From JANSWY01 sp965243755 (GTDB taxonomy: Bacteria; Bacteroidota; Bacteroidia; Cytophagales; Cyclobacteriaceae), in the NCBI GenBank assembly GCA_965243755.1, contig CBDEVW010000003.1:868001-932000 (forward strand): 64,000 nucleotides of DNA, given 5' to 3'. Below the pieces are notes generated by a model. That model worked only from the letters and a program-made list of their open reading frames with translations, was not told where the DNA came from and did no database searches. Shown here piece by piece: positions 25,720 through 34,068 of this stretch. Both the position numbers and the translations under genes were made by a program. Each line of letters begins with the position of its first letter. Position 1 is the stretch's first letter.

Positions 25720-25744
25720 GAGGTCGGAAGATAACTCCGACCTC
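25720..25744. terminator. Stem-loop between convergent genes
   Basis: GAGGTCGGA (25720-25728) and TCCGACCTC (25736-25744) make a perfect 9-bp stem with a 7-nt loop between the SQR-like gene and the DUF4097 gene. Neither side has a long T run, so its strength as an intrinsic terminator is uncertain. Confidence 0.55.
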
Positions 25745-25765
25745 ACCTACTACATAACTCGTTTA

Positions 25766-26809
25766 CTAAAATCCTAATCTTAAATCACCATAACTGGACT
25801 CCACTTTTATAGTACCCTTTTGTCCATTTCCTATCTTGCCTTTATATGATGCACTATGCATTTCCTTTTCCACATAGCTCATTTTAATTTCATCTTTATC
25901 ATAAGACATTGAGGCAAATTCAAATTCTGCTTCTATGGATGGAGTTGCTCCTTCCTCCAATATGATATTATAGTTTCCAAATTTTCCTTCAATATCAATG
26001 TAATCAAAGTCCTTTGACACTTCATCAATTCTAAATCCTGAAACATATGATGCTACCAGTTTCAAACTTTTATTGAGGCGGTCAATTTCAAATCCAGAAA
26101 AACCAACTTTACCGCTCACTGACTCCACGACACCAAATTCCAGACTACCATATTTGCTTTCAAGGTCTACATTACCGAGTTGGTCAATTTCAACATCAGA
26201 AAACCCCTGAGTCAGATCAATGTTTCCAACTTTCTCAATGTCCAGTTTGGAGTATTTGATGGTGAGATCACCCCCTCCTATTTCTTCAATATCACCACTT
26301 CCAAAAGACAACTTAAAGTCCGTCTTACCTGTAAGCCTGCCTGCTTTGATATCACCATAAGAAATATCAACTTCCGTTTCTCCGGAGTGATTTGAAATAT
26401 AGGAGTTACCAAAGGAGTTTTTCAATTCCAGGCGATTCCCTTTGGGCATATATACTTCATAATCAATACTAAATGACTCTCTGCCATTCGAATTGAGTTT
26501 GTTGCTAATCGAAGTTTCAAACCGCTTTCGGTCAGACGATTCATCTATGGTAATGTCTATCTTCTTTAGCATTTCCATGGCTTTATCCTCAGTCTTTGCT
26601 TCAGCGGTTACCTTCACGTTGACTGTCATTTCAGCCTTGTCCCAGGTATTGACATGAACTTTTCCAAATTTGTTGGTTATGTCCAACACTGTGTTGCCAT
26701 TCACCTTGTAGCTTTTATTTATTTCTTTCTGTTTTTCAGATTGTGCATTGACCTGAAAAACAATACCAAACATTATGGCCAGCAATAAACTATGTCGAAA
26801 TATTTTCAT
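25766..26809 (-). CDS. DUF4097-like secreted beta-repeat protein
   Basis: This protein of about 347 residues has a signal peptide (to about residue 24, VNAQ) and a long series of short beta strands (VLDITNKFGKVHVNTW, LELKNSFGNSYISNHS, VDISYGDIKAG, LTIKYSKLDIEKVG). This is typical of the DUF4097/DUF4098 right-handed beta-helix-like repeat. It is the third gene of a sigma factor / anti-sigma operon and overlaps the anti-sigma gene by 20 bp. This suggests the protein is either the regulon's main output or part of signal sensing, which is inference. It has no lipobox. Confidence 0.78.
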   Translation of the reverse strand: MKIFRHSLLLAIMFGIVFQVNAQSEKQKEINKSYKVNGNTVLDITNKFGKVHVNTWDKAEMTVNVKVTAEAKTEDKAMEMLKKIDITIDESSDRKRFETSISNKLNSNGRESFSIDYEVYMPKGNRLELKNSFGNSYISNHSGETEVDISYGDIKAGRLTGKTDFKLSFGSGDIEEIGGGDLTIKYSKLDIEKVGNIDLTQGFSDVEIDQLGNVDLESKYGSLEFGVVESVSGKVGFSGFEIDRLNKSLKLVASYVSGFRIDEVSKDFDYIDIEGKFGNYNIILEEGATPSIEAEFEFASMSYDKDEIKMSYVEKEMHSASYKGKIGNGQKGTIKVESSYGDLRLGF

Positions 26810-27323
26810 CACTTTTTAATTTTTTTAACCTTTCCAAAATTTCTAACTGTTGATTAAGTATGTTGAGTCGGAGTTGTAGGTTTATGATCATAGCATCCTG
26901 GATTCGCTCATTACTTTGATTGTAAAGCAATTCGTTCTTCAGTCCAGAGTAAATAGAGTCTAGCCGGTCAATCTCCTGGAGAAATTCACTGCTTAACGAA
27001 CCATCCTCTATTTTCACTTTGACTAATTCATTCCTCTTCTGAAGAATTAGTTCATTGTAATACTTTTCAGCTTCAGCAAATTCTCCACCAGCAACTGTTT
27101 GTTCTGCATACTGCTGATCTCCTGAAAATTTATCAAACAGCAGCCAGCTGGTACTGAACAGCAATAATACAGCAGCCACCTTCCAGAAAATGGAAATTCC
27201 AGATTGGCCGGTACTTCGTTCATGTGACAGGTCAGCATCAATTCTGGACCACAAATCGGATCCGGGTTCCAATTGATCAAACTTACTGCTGTTTTCTTTT
27301 ACAAACTTTTCTAGATTTTTCAT
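26790..27323 (-). CDS. Putative membrane anti-sigma factor
   Basis: This 177-residue protein has a cytoplasmic N-terminus, one membrane segment (about 46-64, FWKVAAVLLLFSTSWLLF) and a C-terminal extracytoplasmic coiled-coil-like region rich in Leu, Gln and Asn (about 130-170). It begins within the sigma factor stop (ATGA overlap), the usual arrangement of ECF sigma / anti-sigma pairs. No zinc anti-sigma HxxxCxxC motif is present, so it is not of the ZAS type. The function is assigned mainly from position and topology. Confidence 0.7.
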   Translation of the reverse strand: MKNLEKFVKENSSKFDQLEPGSDLWSRIDADLSHERSTGQSGISIFWKVAAVLLLFSTSWLLFDKFSGDQQYAEQTVAGGEFAEAEKYYNELILQKRNELVKVKIEDGSLSSEFLQEIDRLDSIYSGLKNELLYNQSNERIQDAMIINLQLRLNILNQQLEILERLKKLKSDENIST

Positions 27324-27919
27324 ACCACTTCACTTAACAATTCTCTGATTTTGGCCTTTGCCCGATTTAATTGAGACTTGGAAGTTGATTCCGAAATTCC
27401 CATTATTTCACTGATCTCTCTGTGATCATATCCCTCGATCAGGTAGAGCGAGAAAACGGTTCTGAATCCATCGGGAAGCTGCTCCATTGCTTTTTTTATC
27501 AGTTCCACTTTTAAAATATCTTCAGGAACAGATTCTTCATCATCCATGAACTCTGAATCCCCATCATGTAGGTCCACTGTCTCAATTCTTCTTTTTTTCA
27601 ACTGAGAAATAGCCTTATTGATCACGATCCTTTTCAACCAGCTGCCAAATGAGGCATCTCCCCTATAGTGTTGAAGGTTTTTGAATGCACTAACAAAAGA
27701 ATCCTGCAAAATATCCTCCGCTTCTTCCACATTGTTCAATACCCTATAGGCAGTATTGAGCATGGCTTTGGAGTATAATTTATAGATCTCATATTGCGCA
27801 TTACGATCGCCTGTCTTGCAATGCTCTATTAGCTCCTGGTGAATGTTTGTCGCTATCTCCAATTCTATACTTAATCTAAACCAATGACTGTTGATTATTT
27901 CAGAGGTTGCATTTAACAC
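27320..27919 (-). CDS. ECF-type RNA polymerase sigma factor
   Basis: This sigma factor of 180-199 residues has region 2 (YKLYSKAMLNTAYRVLNNVEEAEDILQDSFVSAFKNLQHY) and region 4 (LPDGFRTVFSLYLIEGYDHREISEIMGISESTSKSQLNRAKAKI) clearly visible. The start is uncertain: GTG 27919 gives 199 residues, while TTG 27862 gives a more typical N-terminus (EIATNIHQELIEHC). There is no ATG before region 2. It heads the sigma/anti-sigma/DUF4097 operon, which is probably autoregulated. Confidence 0.9.
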   Translation of the reverse strand: MLNATSEIINSHWFRLSIELEIATNIHQELIEHCKTGDRNAQYEIYKLYSKAMLNTAYRVLNNVEEAEDILQDSFVSAFKNLQHYRGDASFGSWLKRIVINKAISQLKKRRIETVDLHDGDSEFMDDEESVPEDILKVELIKKAMEQLPDGFRTVFSLYLIEGYDHREISEIMGISESTSKSQLNRAKAKIRELLSEVV

Positions 27920-27949
27920 TGAAATAAATCTGCAATCGGATAAATTTTA

Positions 27950-27980
27950 TTTGATACTGTTAAAATGTAAGGAATCTTTG
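27950..27980 (+). promoter_or_regulatory. Candidate promoter of the barrel/lipoprotein pair
   Basis: TTTG (27950-27953) lies 19 nt before AATCTTTG (27973-27980), one mismatch from TAnnTTTG and 16 bp upstream of the ATG at 27997. Confidence 0.35.
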
Positions 27981-27996
27981 TAGATTAATTGTTAGT

Positions 27997-28644
27997 ATGC
28001 TAATGAAACACATCTTATTATTTTTATTGCTGTTTGGTTCAATAGGTTGTATCGCACAAATTAATATTCAACCAGACACAGCAATTGTATCAGATTCATT
28101 GATTGTCGAAGAGGAAAAACCCAATAAATGGCGGGAGTACCTTGTTCAGGTATATTTAGGCCCATCGTATGAAGTAGCCCCAACTCCTGAGGGATTGAAT
28201 GAATCTATAGGTGCGGAACTTGGGATGATCTACAAGTCTCATTGGATTGCGGGGGGTTATGCTATGATTTATCAGGGTGATTATAGTTCCCGGGTAGTAT
28301 TTCCTAATTTTTTCAGAGTAGAATACAAGCATGGTGGCTTTTACATTGGCTACAGCACATTCAATAAAAAGTTATTTGACATCAGTATTCAAAACAAATT
28401 GGGGTTTGGTGATATGCTTTGGCAATACGAGTTTGATAATGAGGATTTTATTAAAGACAATTTTCTGCTTATCAATCCTACAATTGGCATTGACTTGAAC
28501 ATAGAAGGATTTGTAAAAATGTCATTTGGTGTAGGTTACAGGCATTTCCTTGGTTTAGACCTTACAGGCGTTGAGTCTAACGAATTTAATGGCATTACAA
28601 CTTCAGCAACCTTTAAGATTGGCAGGTTCAATAAACGAATTTAG
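27997..28644 (+). CDS. Outer-membrane beta-barrel protein
   Basis: This 215-residue protein has a signal peptide (to about residue 22, IGCIAQ) and repeating amphipathic strands (VQVYLGPSYEVAP, AELGMIYKSHWIAGGYAMIY, FRVEYKHGGFYIGYSTF, FGVGYRHFLGLDL). These fit a small porin-like barrel. It ends directly against the ATG of the next gene, so the two are one transcript. The Cys in GCIAQ might be read as a lipobox, but the following AQ suits signal peptidase I. Confidence 0.72.
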   Translation: MLMKHILLFLLLFGSIGCIAQINIQPDTAIVSDSLIVEEEKPNKWREYLVQVYLGPSYEVAPTPEGLNESIGAELGMIYKSHWIAGGYAMIYQGDYSSRVVFPNFFRVEYKHGGFYIGYSTFNKKLFDISIQNKLGFGDMLWQYEFDNEDFIKDNFLLINPTIGIDLNIEGFVKMSFGVGYRHFLGLDLTGVESNEFNGITTSATFKIGRFNKRI

Positions 28645-29736
28645 ATGAGACTTCTTTTAGCAATACTTATAGTACCATTATTTGCTGGTTGTTATTATGA
28701 TGATGATATTCCACCAGATCAATCGGTATGGGACTATGCGTTACCTTCCAGGCATAACATTAGTGATGACGCACTACTTCAGCTGGATCAGGAAATTTCT
28801 TCAGGTTTGTACGGAAATATCAACAGTTTAATAATTATCAAAAATGACCAATTAATATTTGAAAATTATTACAACAATGACAATCGATCTACACAGCACA
28901 ATGTTGGTCAGGTCGCAAATGGATGGATTAGTGCTGTTTTTGGAAAGGTTTTAGAAGATCAATTAAATGATCAGCTCGACATACCTATCTATGGGTATTT
29001 AACTGAATATCAAGACATTTTCGAAGAAGATACTTTAAAAAAAACCATCACTATCAGGCATGTTCTTGAAATGAGAAGTGGTTTATCATGGAATGAAATC
29101 ATAAAAGTTAATACGGAACTGGACTCAGATATGAGAATGACGATGGAATCTGATGATCCTATTAGATACATTCTGGAAAAACCATTGGAATCATTTCCTG
29201 GAGTCAGATTTTCTTTCAACAGCGCTTCATCATTATTACTGATCAGGATTATGGAAAGTATTGTAGGAGAATCCGCTGAAAATTACCTTAACAATTCCTT
29301 ATTCAATCAAATTGGAATAAATCCCAATTATGCAAAACTGAAAAACGGCACACTCAACATTCCAATGGGTGTTTCAGTGACGGCTTTGGATGCTGCAAAA
29401 CTCAATTACCTGATAATGAAAAACGGGGATTGGTTCGGAGAACAAATACTTTCTTCAGATTGGATCGAACGTTCAACCAGTATCATAGTAGCTCCTAATA
29501 ATAATTCTGCGTATGGGTACTTCTGGCGAACATTTGGGCCTGAATCCTTCGTTGCTTCGAATTACAATATAGACGATACCATTTATTTAACTGGAGATAG
29601 CCATCAGGCTGTTTATTTTTCCAGATCTTCAAATCTTTTAATATGCATAAACGCTGATAATCCCCCAAATGGGTCCTCAAATCTTCCCCTTTCGTTATTT
29701 TTAAGAGTTTTGGCTTCCAGAAATGTGGAGCTGTAA
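28645..29736 (+). CDS. Serine beta-lactamase-fold lipoprotein with all catalytic residues lost (pseudoenzyme)
   Basis: This 363-residue lipoprotein has the lipobox FAGC (Cys16). The fold is recognisable as the class C beta-lactamase / serine hydrolase family: ITIRHVLEMRSGLSWNE (136-151), PGVRFSFNSASSLLL (185-199) and GYFWRTFG. Where the family has SxxK (SVTKSxxSALxG), this protein has Gln89-V-A-Asn92 followed by GWISAVFG, so both nucleophile and general base are replaced. The YxN motif reads F-S-F191-N, so the catalytic Tyr is Phe. The rest of the fold appears intact, with no frameshift. A binding or structural role at the inner face of the outer membrane is inferred. It is co-transcribed with the upstream barrel. 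Confidence 0.8.
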   Translation: MRLLLAILIVPLFAGCYYDDDIPPDQSVWDYALPSRHNISDDALLQLDQEISSGLYGNINSLIIIKNDQLIFENYYNNDNRSTQHNVGQVANGWISAVFGKVLEDQLNDQLDIPIYGYLTEYQDIFEEDTLKKTITIRHVLEMRSGLSWNEIIKVNTELDSDMRMTMESDDPIRYILEKPLESFPGVRFSFNSASSLLLIRIMESIVGESAENYLNNSLFNQIGINPNYAKLKNGTLNIPMGVSVTALDAAKLNYLIMKNGDWFGEQILSSDWIERSTSIIVAPNNNSAYGYFWRTFGPESFVASNYNIDDTIYLTGDSHQAVYFSRSSNLLICINADNPPNGSSNLPLSLFLRVLASRNVEL

Positions 29737-29854
29737 TTGATGGACCGAAAAAATATCATATTTGTCAGGAATGAAACTAAATCAATGACTACAGTTTTCG
29801 CCAATGATACAATTAAGCCAATTCACTTATATTTAATCATATCTCAATTAGAAA

Positions 29855-30628
29855 ATGGCGAAAAAAGTAAAGTGTAGAAATTGTGGAACCGTCTTCATTG
29901 GTAATTTCTGTCCAAATTGTGGTCAGAATGCCGATGTTCACCGATTTACTTTTTCGTATCTACTGAAAGAAACCTTCATTTCATCGCTTGACATTGAAAA
30001 CGGATTCTTCTCCACCATTAAAACATTAAGCCTTAATCCGGGAGAGGCCATTAGAAATTATCTTAATGGAAAAAGGTTGAGCCTGGCAGTGCCAGTAAGG
30101 TACCTGATTATCATGGGAGCTGTTGCCACATTTCTTTCTATTCGATATAAGATTTATGTGGACTATGCAAGCGACAAATCGTGGTTTGAAGACCTGCTCA
30201 TGGTGAAACATGGATTCTGGGAATACGCCGCGGAATTCAATACTGTGGTTAATATTCTGGCAGTACCGGTATTTGCTTTTTTTACCTGGATTTTCTTTAA
30301 GCCAAAAGGCTACAACTATGCGGAAAATTTCATTTTGAACACCTACATTTCCGGGCAGCAACTCTTTTTGTTCCTGTTTTTCTTTCCTTTCATAGAGATA
30401 TTTCTTCCTCACAAGAACATGATCCTGGATATATATAACATCATATCCTTACTTTATAGTCTTTGGGTTTATGTCACTTTCTTCCGAATGGTTAATCTAA
30501 CTGGATTTATACTGGTAGTACTGGTAACAATATTTTCATTTGCCGGCCAGTTTATCGTTAATTACGGTACCTACCTTATATTGGAAAGTCTAAACCTTAT
30601 CCCCCATCTTAAGCAACTGGATTTTTAA
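29855..30628 (+). CDS. DUF3667 membrane protein with N-terminal zinc ribbon
   Basis: This 257-residue protein begins with a CxxC...CxxC zinc ribbon (KCRNCGTVF, FCPNCGQ) in the first 25 residues. A conserved cytosolic segment follows (RFTFSYLLKETFISSLDIENGFFSTIKTLSLNPGEAIRNYLNGKR, about 30-75) and then four or five membrane helices. This is the DUF3667 architecture, widespread in Bacteroidota and of unknown function. It is a single gene converging on the ACMSD gene, with only 3 bp between the stops. Confidence 0.88.
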   Translation: MAKKVKCRNCGTVFIGNFCPNCGQNADVHRFTFSYLLKETFISSLDIENGFFSTIKTLSLNPGEAIRNYLNGKRLSLAVPVRYLIIMGAVATFLSIRYKIYVDYASDKSWFEDLLMVKHGFWEYAAEFNTVVNILAVPVFAFFTWIFFKPKGYNYAENFILNTYISGQQLFLFLFFFPFIEIFLPHKNMILDIYNIISLLYSLWVYVTFFRMVNLTGFILVVLVTIFSFAGQFIVNYGTYLILESLNLIPHLKQLDF

Positions 30629-30631
30629 TAC

Positions 30632-31660
30632 TTAATCTAAAAACTGCTTTTCATCGAGTTGCAACCAGTCGAGGGTTGATTTATAGAATATATTGTCAAG
30701 GTCTTCCTGCGACAGCCCCATATCAAGCATGAATTTGCCTATCTCTAAGTCACCCAATGGGAAAGGATAATCAGAACCCAACGTTATTTTGTCACTACCA
30801 ATATGATCCTTTACATAGTTGAGGTACACCGGATCATGAGTGATGCTGTCAACCCAAAACTTCTTGAGGTATTCTCTGGGGTTCACATTATTGTGCACTG
30901 CCACCAGGTCTGGTCTGCAATTAAATCCATGCTCAATTCGCCCCAGAGTAGCTAAAAACGACCCTCCGGCATGTGCAAAACAAACTCTTAAGTTCGGATA
31001 CCTTTCAAAGACTCCTCCAAAGATCATCGAACAAATGGCACGAGTGGTTTCAGCGGGCATTCCAACCAGCCATGGTAACCAGTACTTACCCATTTCTTCT
31101 TTGCCCATCATATCCCAGGGGTGAACCAAAATGGCCATTCCTAATGATTCGCATGCCTCGAAGAACTCGAAAAATCGTGGTTTACTTAAATTATTCTTGT
31201 TGATATTACTCCCAATCTGCACTCCTGGAAAACCAAGAGACTTGCACCTTTCAAGCTCTTTGATGGCCAGGTCAATATCCTGCATAGGTACAGTTCCCAA
31301 ACCCACATAATTCTTTGGATATTTTTGAACAATCCCGGCAATATGATCATTCAGAAACTCTGAAACCGCCAGGGCATCATCTGGTTTGGCCCAATAACTA
31401 AAAAGGACAGGAATAGTACAGATCACCTGAACCTGAGTATCAAATTTGGCATACTCTTCGATTCGTAATTCAGGATCCCAACAATTTTGCAATATTTCCC
31501 TAAAAAAGAAATCCCCTTTCATCATCCTTGCGGCCCCTTCACGATGGTGCATGAGACTAATAAAGCCATCATAACCAAATTTTTCAGCAAAGTTTGGCAG
31601 GTGTTCCGGGATGATATGCGTGTGCATATCGATTCTTAATTTGGGTTTGGGTTGTTGCAT
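30632..31660 (-). CDS. 2-amino-3-carboxymuconate-6-semialdehyde decarboxylase-like amidohydrolase
   Basis: This 342-residue zinc-dependent TIM barrel (ATG 31660) carries the metal motif RIDMHTHIIP at its N-terminus. It also has LVHPWDM, CFAHAGGSFLATLGR and the late Asp in TLGSDYPFPLGD, all matching ACMSD. ACMSD decarboxylates the 3-hydroxyanthranilate oxidation product in tryptophan catabolism via kynurenine, diverting it from quinolinate. Other kynurenine-pathway genes are absent from this window. A TTG 10 codons upstream is possible but less likely as start. Related decarboxylases of other substrates remain an alternative. Confidence 0.85.
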   Translation of the reverse strand: MQQPKPKLRIDMHTHIIPEHLPNFAEKFGYDGFISLMHHREGAARMMKGDFFFREILQNCWDPELRIEEYAKFDTQVQVICTIPVLFSYWAKPDDALAVSEFLNDHIAGIVQKYPKNYVGLGTVPMQDIDLAIKELERCKSLGFPGVQIGSNINKNNLSKPRFFEFFEACESLGMAILVHPWDMMGKEEMGKYWLPWLVGMPAETTRAICSMIFGGVFERYPNLRVCFAHAGGSFLATLGRIEHGFNCRPDLVAVHNNVNPREYLKKFWVDSITHDPVYLNYVKDHIGSDKITLGSDYPFPLGDLEIGKFMLDMGLSQEDLDNIFYKSTLDWLQLDEKQFLD

Positions 31661-31724
31661 ATAATCACACTTTTTTCCTGTGTCAGGCAAAAATAAAAGA
31701 TTTCAAAGGAAGTGAAAGCCCAAT

Positions 31725-32942
31725 TCAATTTTTGCAATGCTCATTCCACATTTCTGTGGCTTTTCCCATACCAAGCTCCGAAGAATTCAGCAGTTTTCTA
31801 CACCCTTCTTTTTTCTGTCTGAGCTGCAGGTGGGCCATAGCTGAATTATACAATATGCGCTCATCATCCGGGGCGTAGGATAAGTATATGTTATAATATT
31901 GATTGGCCTTTTGAAAGGAACTCTGCCTGAATAGTATATTTCCTATCCTATAGTAATTGGCTACAAAGTAACTGTCCAGAGACAATGCTTTCTCAAAATC
32001 TTTTAATGCAAGATCAAACCGTCCAACTTTCTCGTGCGCTAAACCCCGGGTGGAGTAGTAGTCGGCCTCTTCTGGAGCAGCTTTAATCGCATAATTATAG
32101 TACACTATAGATTCCTGATAATCACCTGCTTCAAATGCATCAAATGCCTTTTTGGCAAAGGCATAGTGAAAATCCTTGTCAGTAAAAACCACCTCAGGTA
32201 ATTCATAAGATGGATCTAGCAAGTGCAACTGGTACGCAGCTGATTTATTTTCCGGGTCTATCGTTAGTGCTTCTCTAAAACTTTCCCTGGCACCATTCAA
32301 TTCCTCCATTTGAAGTAAAATCATACCCTGTATGGTATAATATTCCGGATTTCCGGTATCTGAGGCGATGAGTTGCTGAATGTCCTCCAACGCCTGATCA
32401 TAATTGCCCATATCCCGATAAATGATGGCCCTTCGATAAAGCATGTTATTTTTCATTGAGGTCAGAGAGGTCACTGAACTTATGTTGCCCGTAGAAGGTC
32501 CACTGGTATACCCTGATGACTGGAAGTAGATGGCTCTCGTTTCATATTGTCCATCGAAGTTCAGCACATAATTCAAATCTTTTATGGCATCTTCATAATT
32601 TTGTCGCTGATGATAAATTAAGGCCTTTCCAATGTAGGCCTCCAAAAAATCAGGGTTAATGCGCACAATTGTTTCATAATCGATCAAAGCCCCCATGGGG
32701 TCCGAATTCAACTCTTTGAGTACTGCACGTAGGTAAAGCGATTCTACATTTCGTGGGTTTATTACTAAACTGGAGTCAAGGTGCATCAGCGCAAGATCAT
32801 TATTGCCTGACTCGTAATACCCAATGGCCAGTTCATGGTGCTCCTCCGAAAGCTTCCTGTCCACTCGGCTCACAGAAGTTTGGCCAAATGAAAAACCAGT
32901 AGTCACCACTAATATTGCCAATACCACATATTTCACCTTCAT
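31725..32942 (-). CDS. Secreted tetratricopeptide-repeat protein
   Basis: This protein of about 405 residues has a signal peptide (ending near FSFGQ) and at least eight TPR-like 34-residue helical pairs. Examples are LAIGYYESGNNDLALMHLDSSLVINPRN, AIIYRDMGNYDQALEDIQQLIASDTGN and STRGLAHEKVGRFDLALKDFEKALSLD. The C-terminus has a Cys-containing helix (GCRKLLNSSELGMGKATEMWNEHCKN). It is presumed periplasmic, with protein-protein scaffolding as the generic role. Two ATG codons (32951 and 32942) fit equally well. It stands between ACMSD and the MpaB-type gene on the same strand. Confidence 0.85.
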   Translation of the reverse strand: MKVKYVVLAILVVTTGFSFGQTSVSRVDRKLSEEHHELAIGYYESGNNDLALMHLDSSLVINPRNVESLYLRAVLKELNSDPMGALIDYETIVRINPDFLEAYIGKALIYHQRQNYEDAIKDLNYVLNFDGQYETRAIYFQSSGYTSGPSTGNISSVTSLTSMKNNMLYRRAIIYRDMGNYDQALEDIQQLIASDTGNPEYYTIQGMILLQMEELNGARESFREALTIDPENKSAAYQLHLLDPSYELPEVVFTDKDFHYAFAKKAFDAFEAGDYQESIVYYNYAIKAAPEEADYYSTRGLAHEKVGRFDLALKDFEKALSLDSYFVANYYRIGNILFRQSSFQKANQYYNIYLSYAPDDERILYNSAMAHLQLRQKKEGCRKLLNSSELGMGKATEMWNEHCKN

Positions 32943-33019
32943 GGGCCCCATGTTTTTGCATTAAACTTAAGTATACGAAATGAAAAATATTGATGTTTAG
33001 CTAATGGCAGGATACCTTT

Positions 33020-34039
33020 TTAGTGATGGGAAAACTTCAGTTGTTGTCTCATTTGCAAAACTGGGTCATGACTTATATACCAGTTAGATTGCAAATATTC
33101 TCCTAATCTCAACAGGGCTCCAGCGGTAGCTCCTGAAAAGGGTAAAGGCAACTCCCTTAGATTCAATATCCTGGAGATGTCTTTACCCAGTAGGAACGCC
33201 ATAGCTGGTTCAATTAGTGCATGAAGACTTTTTAAATCCGGCTGGCTTCCAATACTTTCAATCAGAGATCTTGTCAAAATAATACCAGGTTCAGAACTTT
33301 TAATTTCTTCTTCAGCAATAATTCTGCACAACCAATGGGCATGTCTTGAATCCTGGGGTAATAATGGAGACTTCAGCCCAAGCAGGCTGCTAATTACGTT
33401 CCATAAATGTATATATGCTTCCGCCTCTTCCCTACTTACTGAAACTCCAAGTCTTCGTAAAGAACGAATGGTAATCAATGAAAATGCCAGGTTGGTGCCA
33501 GCCATGTCCATTTGGTTCACAGGTAAACCGTATAGCTCAACATTCCATTCGTTCCTCATCAGGTGCTGCCTGATCATATGGTGGATGTACCTCACTTTAA
33601 ATATTGCACTAAGCGCCTGTCCATTTTCCCTGAACGACCCGAAGCTGCAAACATCTAATAGAAAAGTAGCCGTTTCCATTAATCGCCTATCCGTATCATT
33701 TTTTAATCTTGTACTCGCCAATAGTACATGAGCGCCATTGGCATGGGCATAACAATACGGTAATGCAGCAAGCCCCAATGAAGACATTATTGCCCTTAAA
33801 TTCTTTTCAAAAAAATGCTGACCTTGTTCGAGAAGTTTAAAATTAACCCAGTGTGGGATTGACATTAGATTGGCAATATCGATTGGTAGTGATAACCAAC
33901 CACTGTTGAAATGCACCCCTCCCAATATGTCTGCCAGAAATTCTTTTGAATGCCTCTTACAAATAAGCTCAAAATCACTATCCCCGGTAAGCCTAAATTG
34001 TTTTACTGAATCTTTTTGAAAGCGGTGAAATGGCATCAT
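33020..34039 (-). CDS. MpaB-family oxygenase-like protein (DUF2236)
   Basis: This 339-residue protein matches the DUF2236 / latex-clearing-protein fold. KVRYIHHMIRQHL (about 149-161) corresponds to the conserved haem-site His helix, followed by PVNQMDMAGTNLAFSLI (about 173-189), the family's second signature. The known members Lcp and MpaB use a b-type haem for oxidative cleavage. There is no signal peptide, so it is probably cytosolic, unlike secreted Lcp. The substrate is unknown. A broken gene follows immediately upstream on the same strand. Confidence 0.75.
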   Translation of the reverse strand: MMPFHRFQKDSVKQFRLTGDSDFELICKRHSKEFLADILGGVHFNSGWLSLPIDIANLMSIPHWVNFKLLEQGQHFFEKNLRAIMSSLGLAALPYCYAHANGAHVLLASTRLKNDTDRRLMETATFLLDVCSFGSFRENGQALSAIFKVRYIHHMIRQHLMRNEWNVELYGLPVNQMDMAGTNLAFSLITIRSLRRLGVSVSREEAEAYIHLWNVISSLLGLKSPLLPQDSRHAHWLCRIIAEEEIKSSEPGIILTRSLIESIGSQPDLKSLHALIEPAMAFLLGKDISRILNLRELPLPFSGATAGALLRLGEYLQSNWYISHDPVLQMRQQLKFSHH

Positions 34040-34068
34040 TACTACATAACCGCCGTGACTAAGGATTG

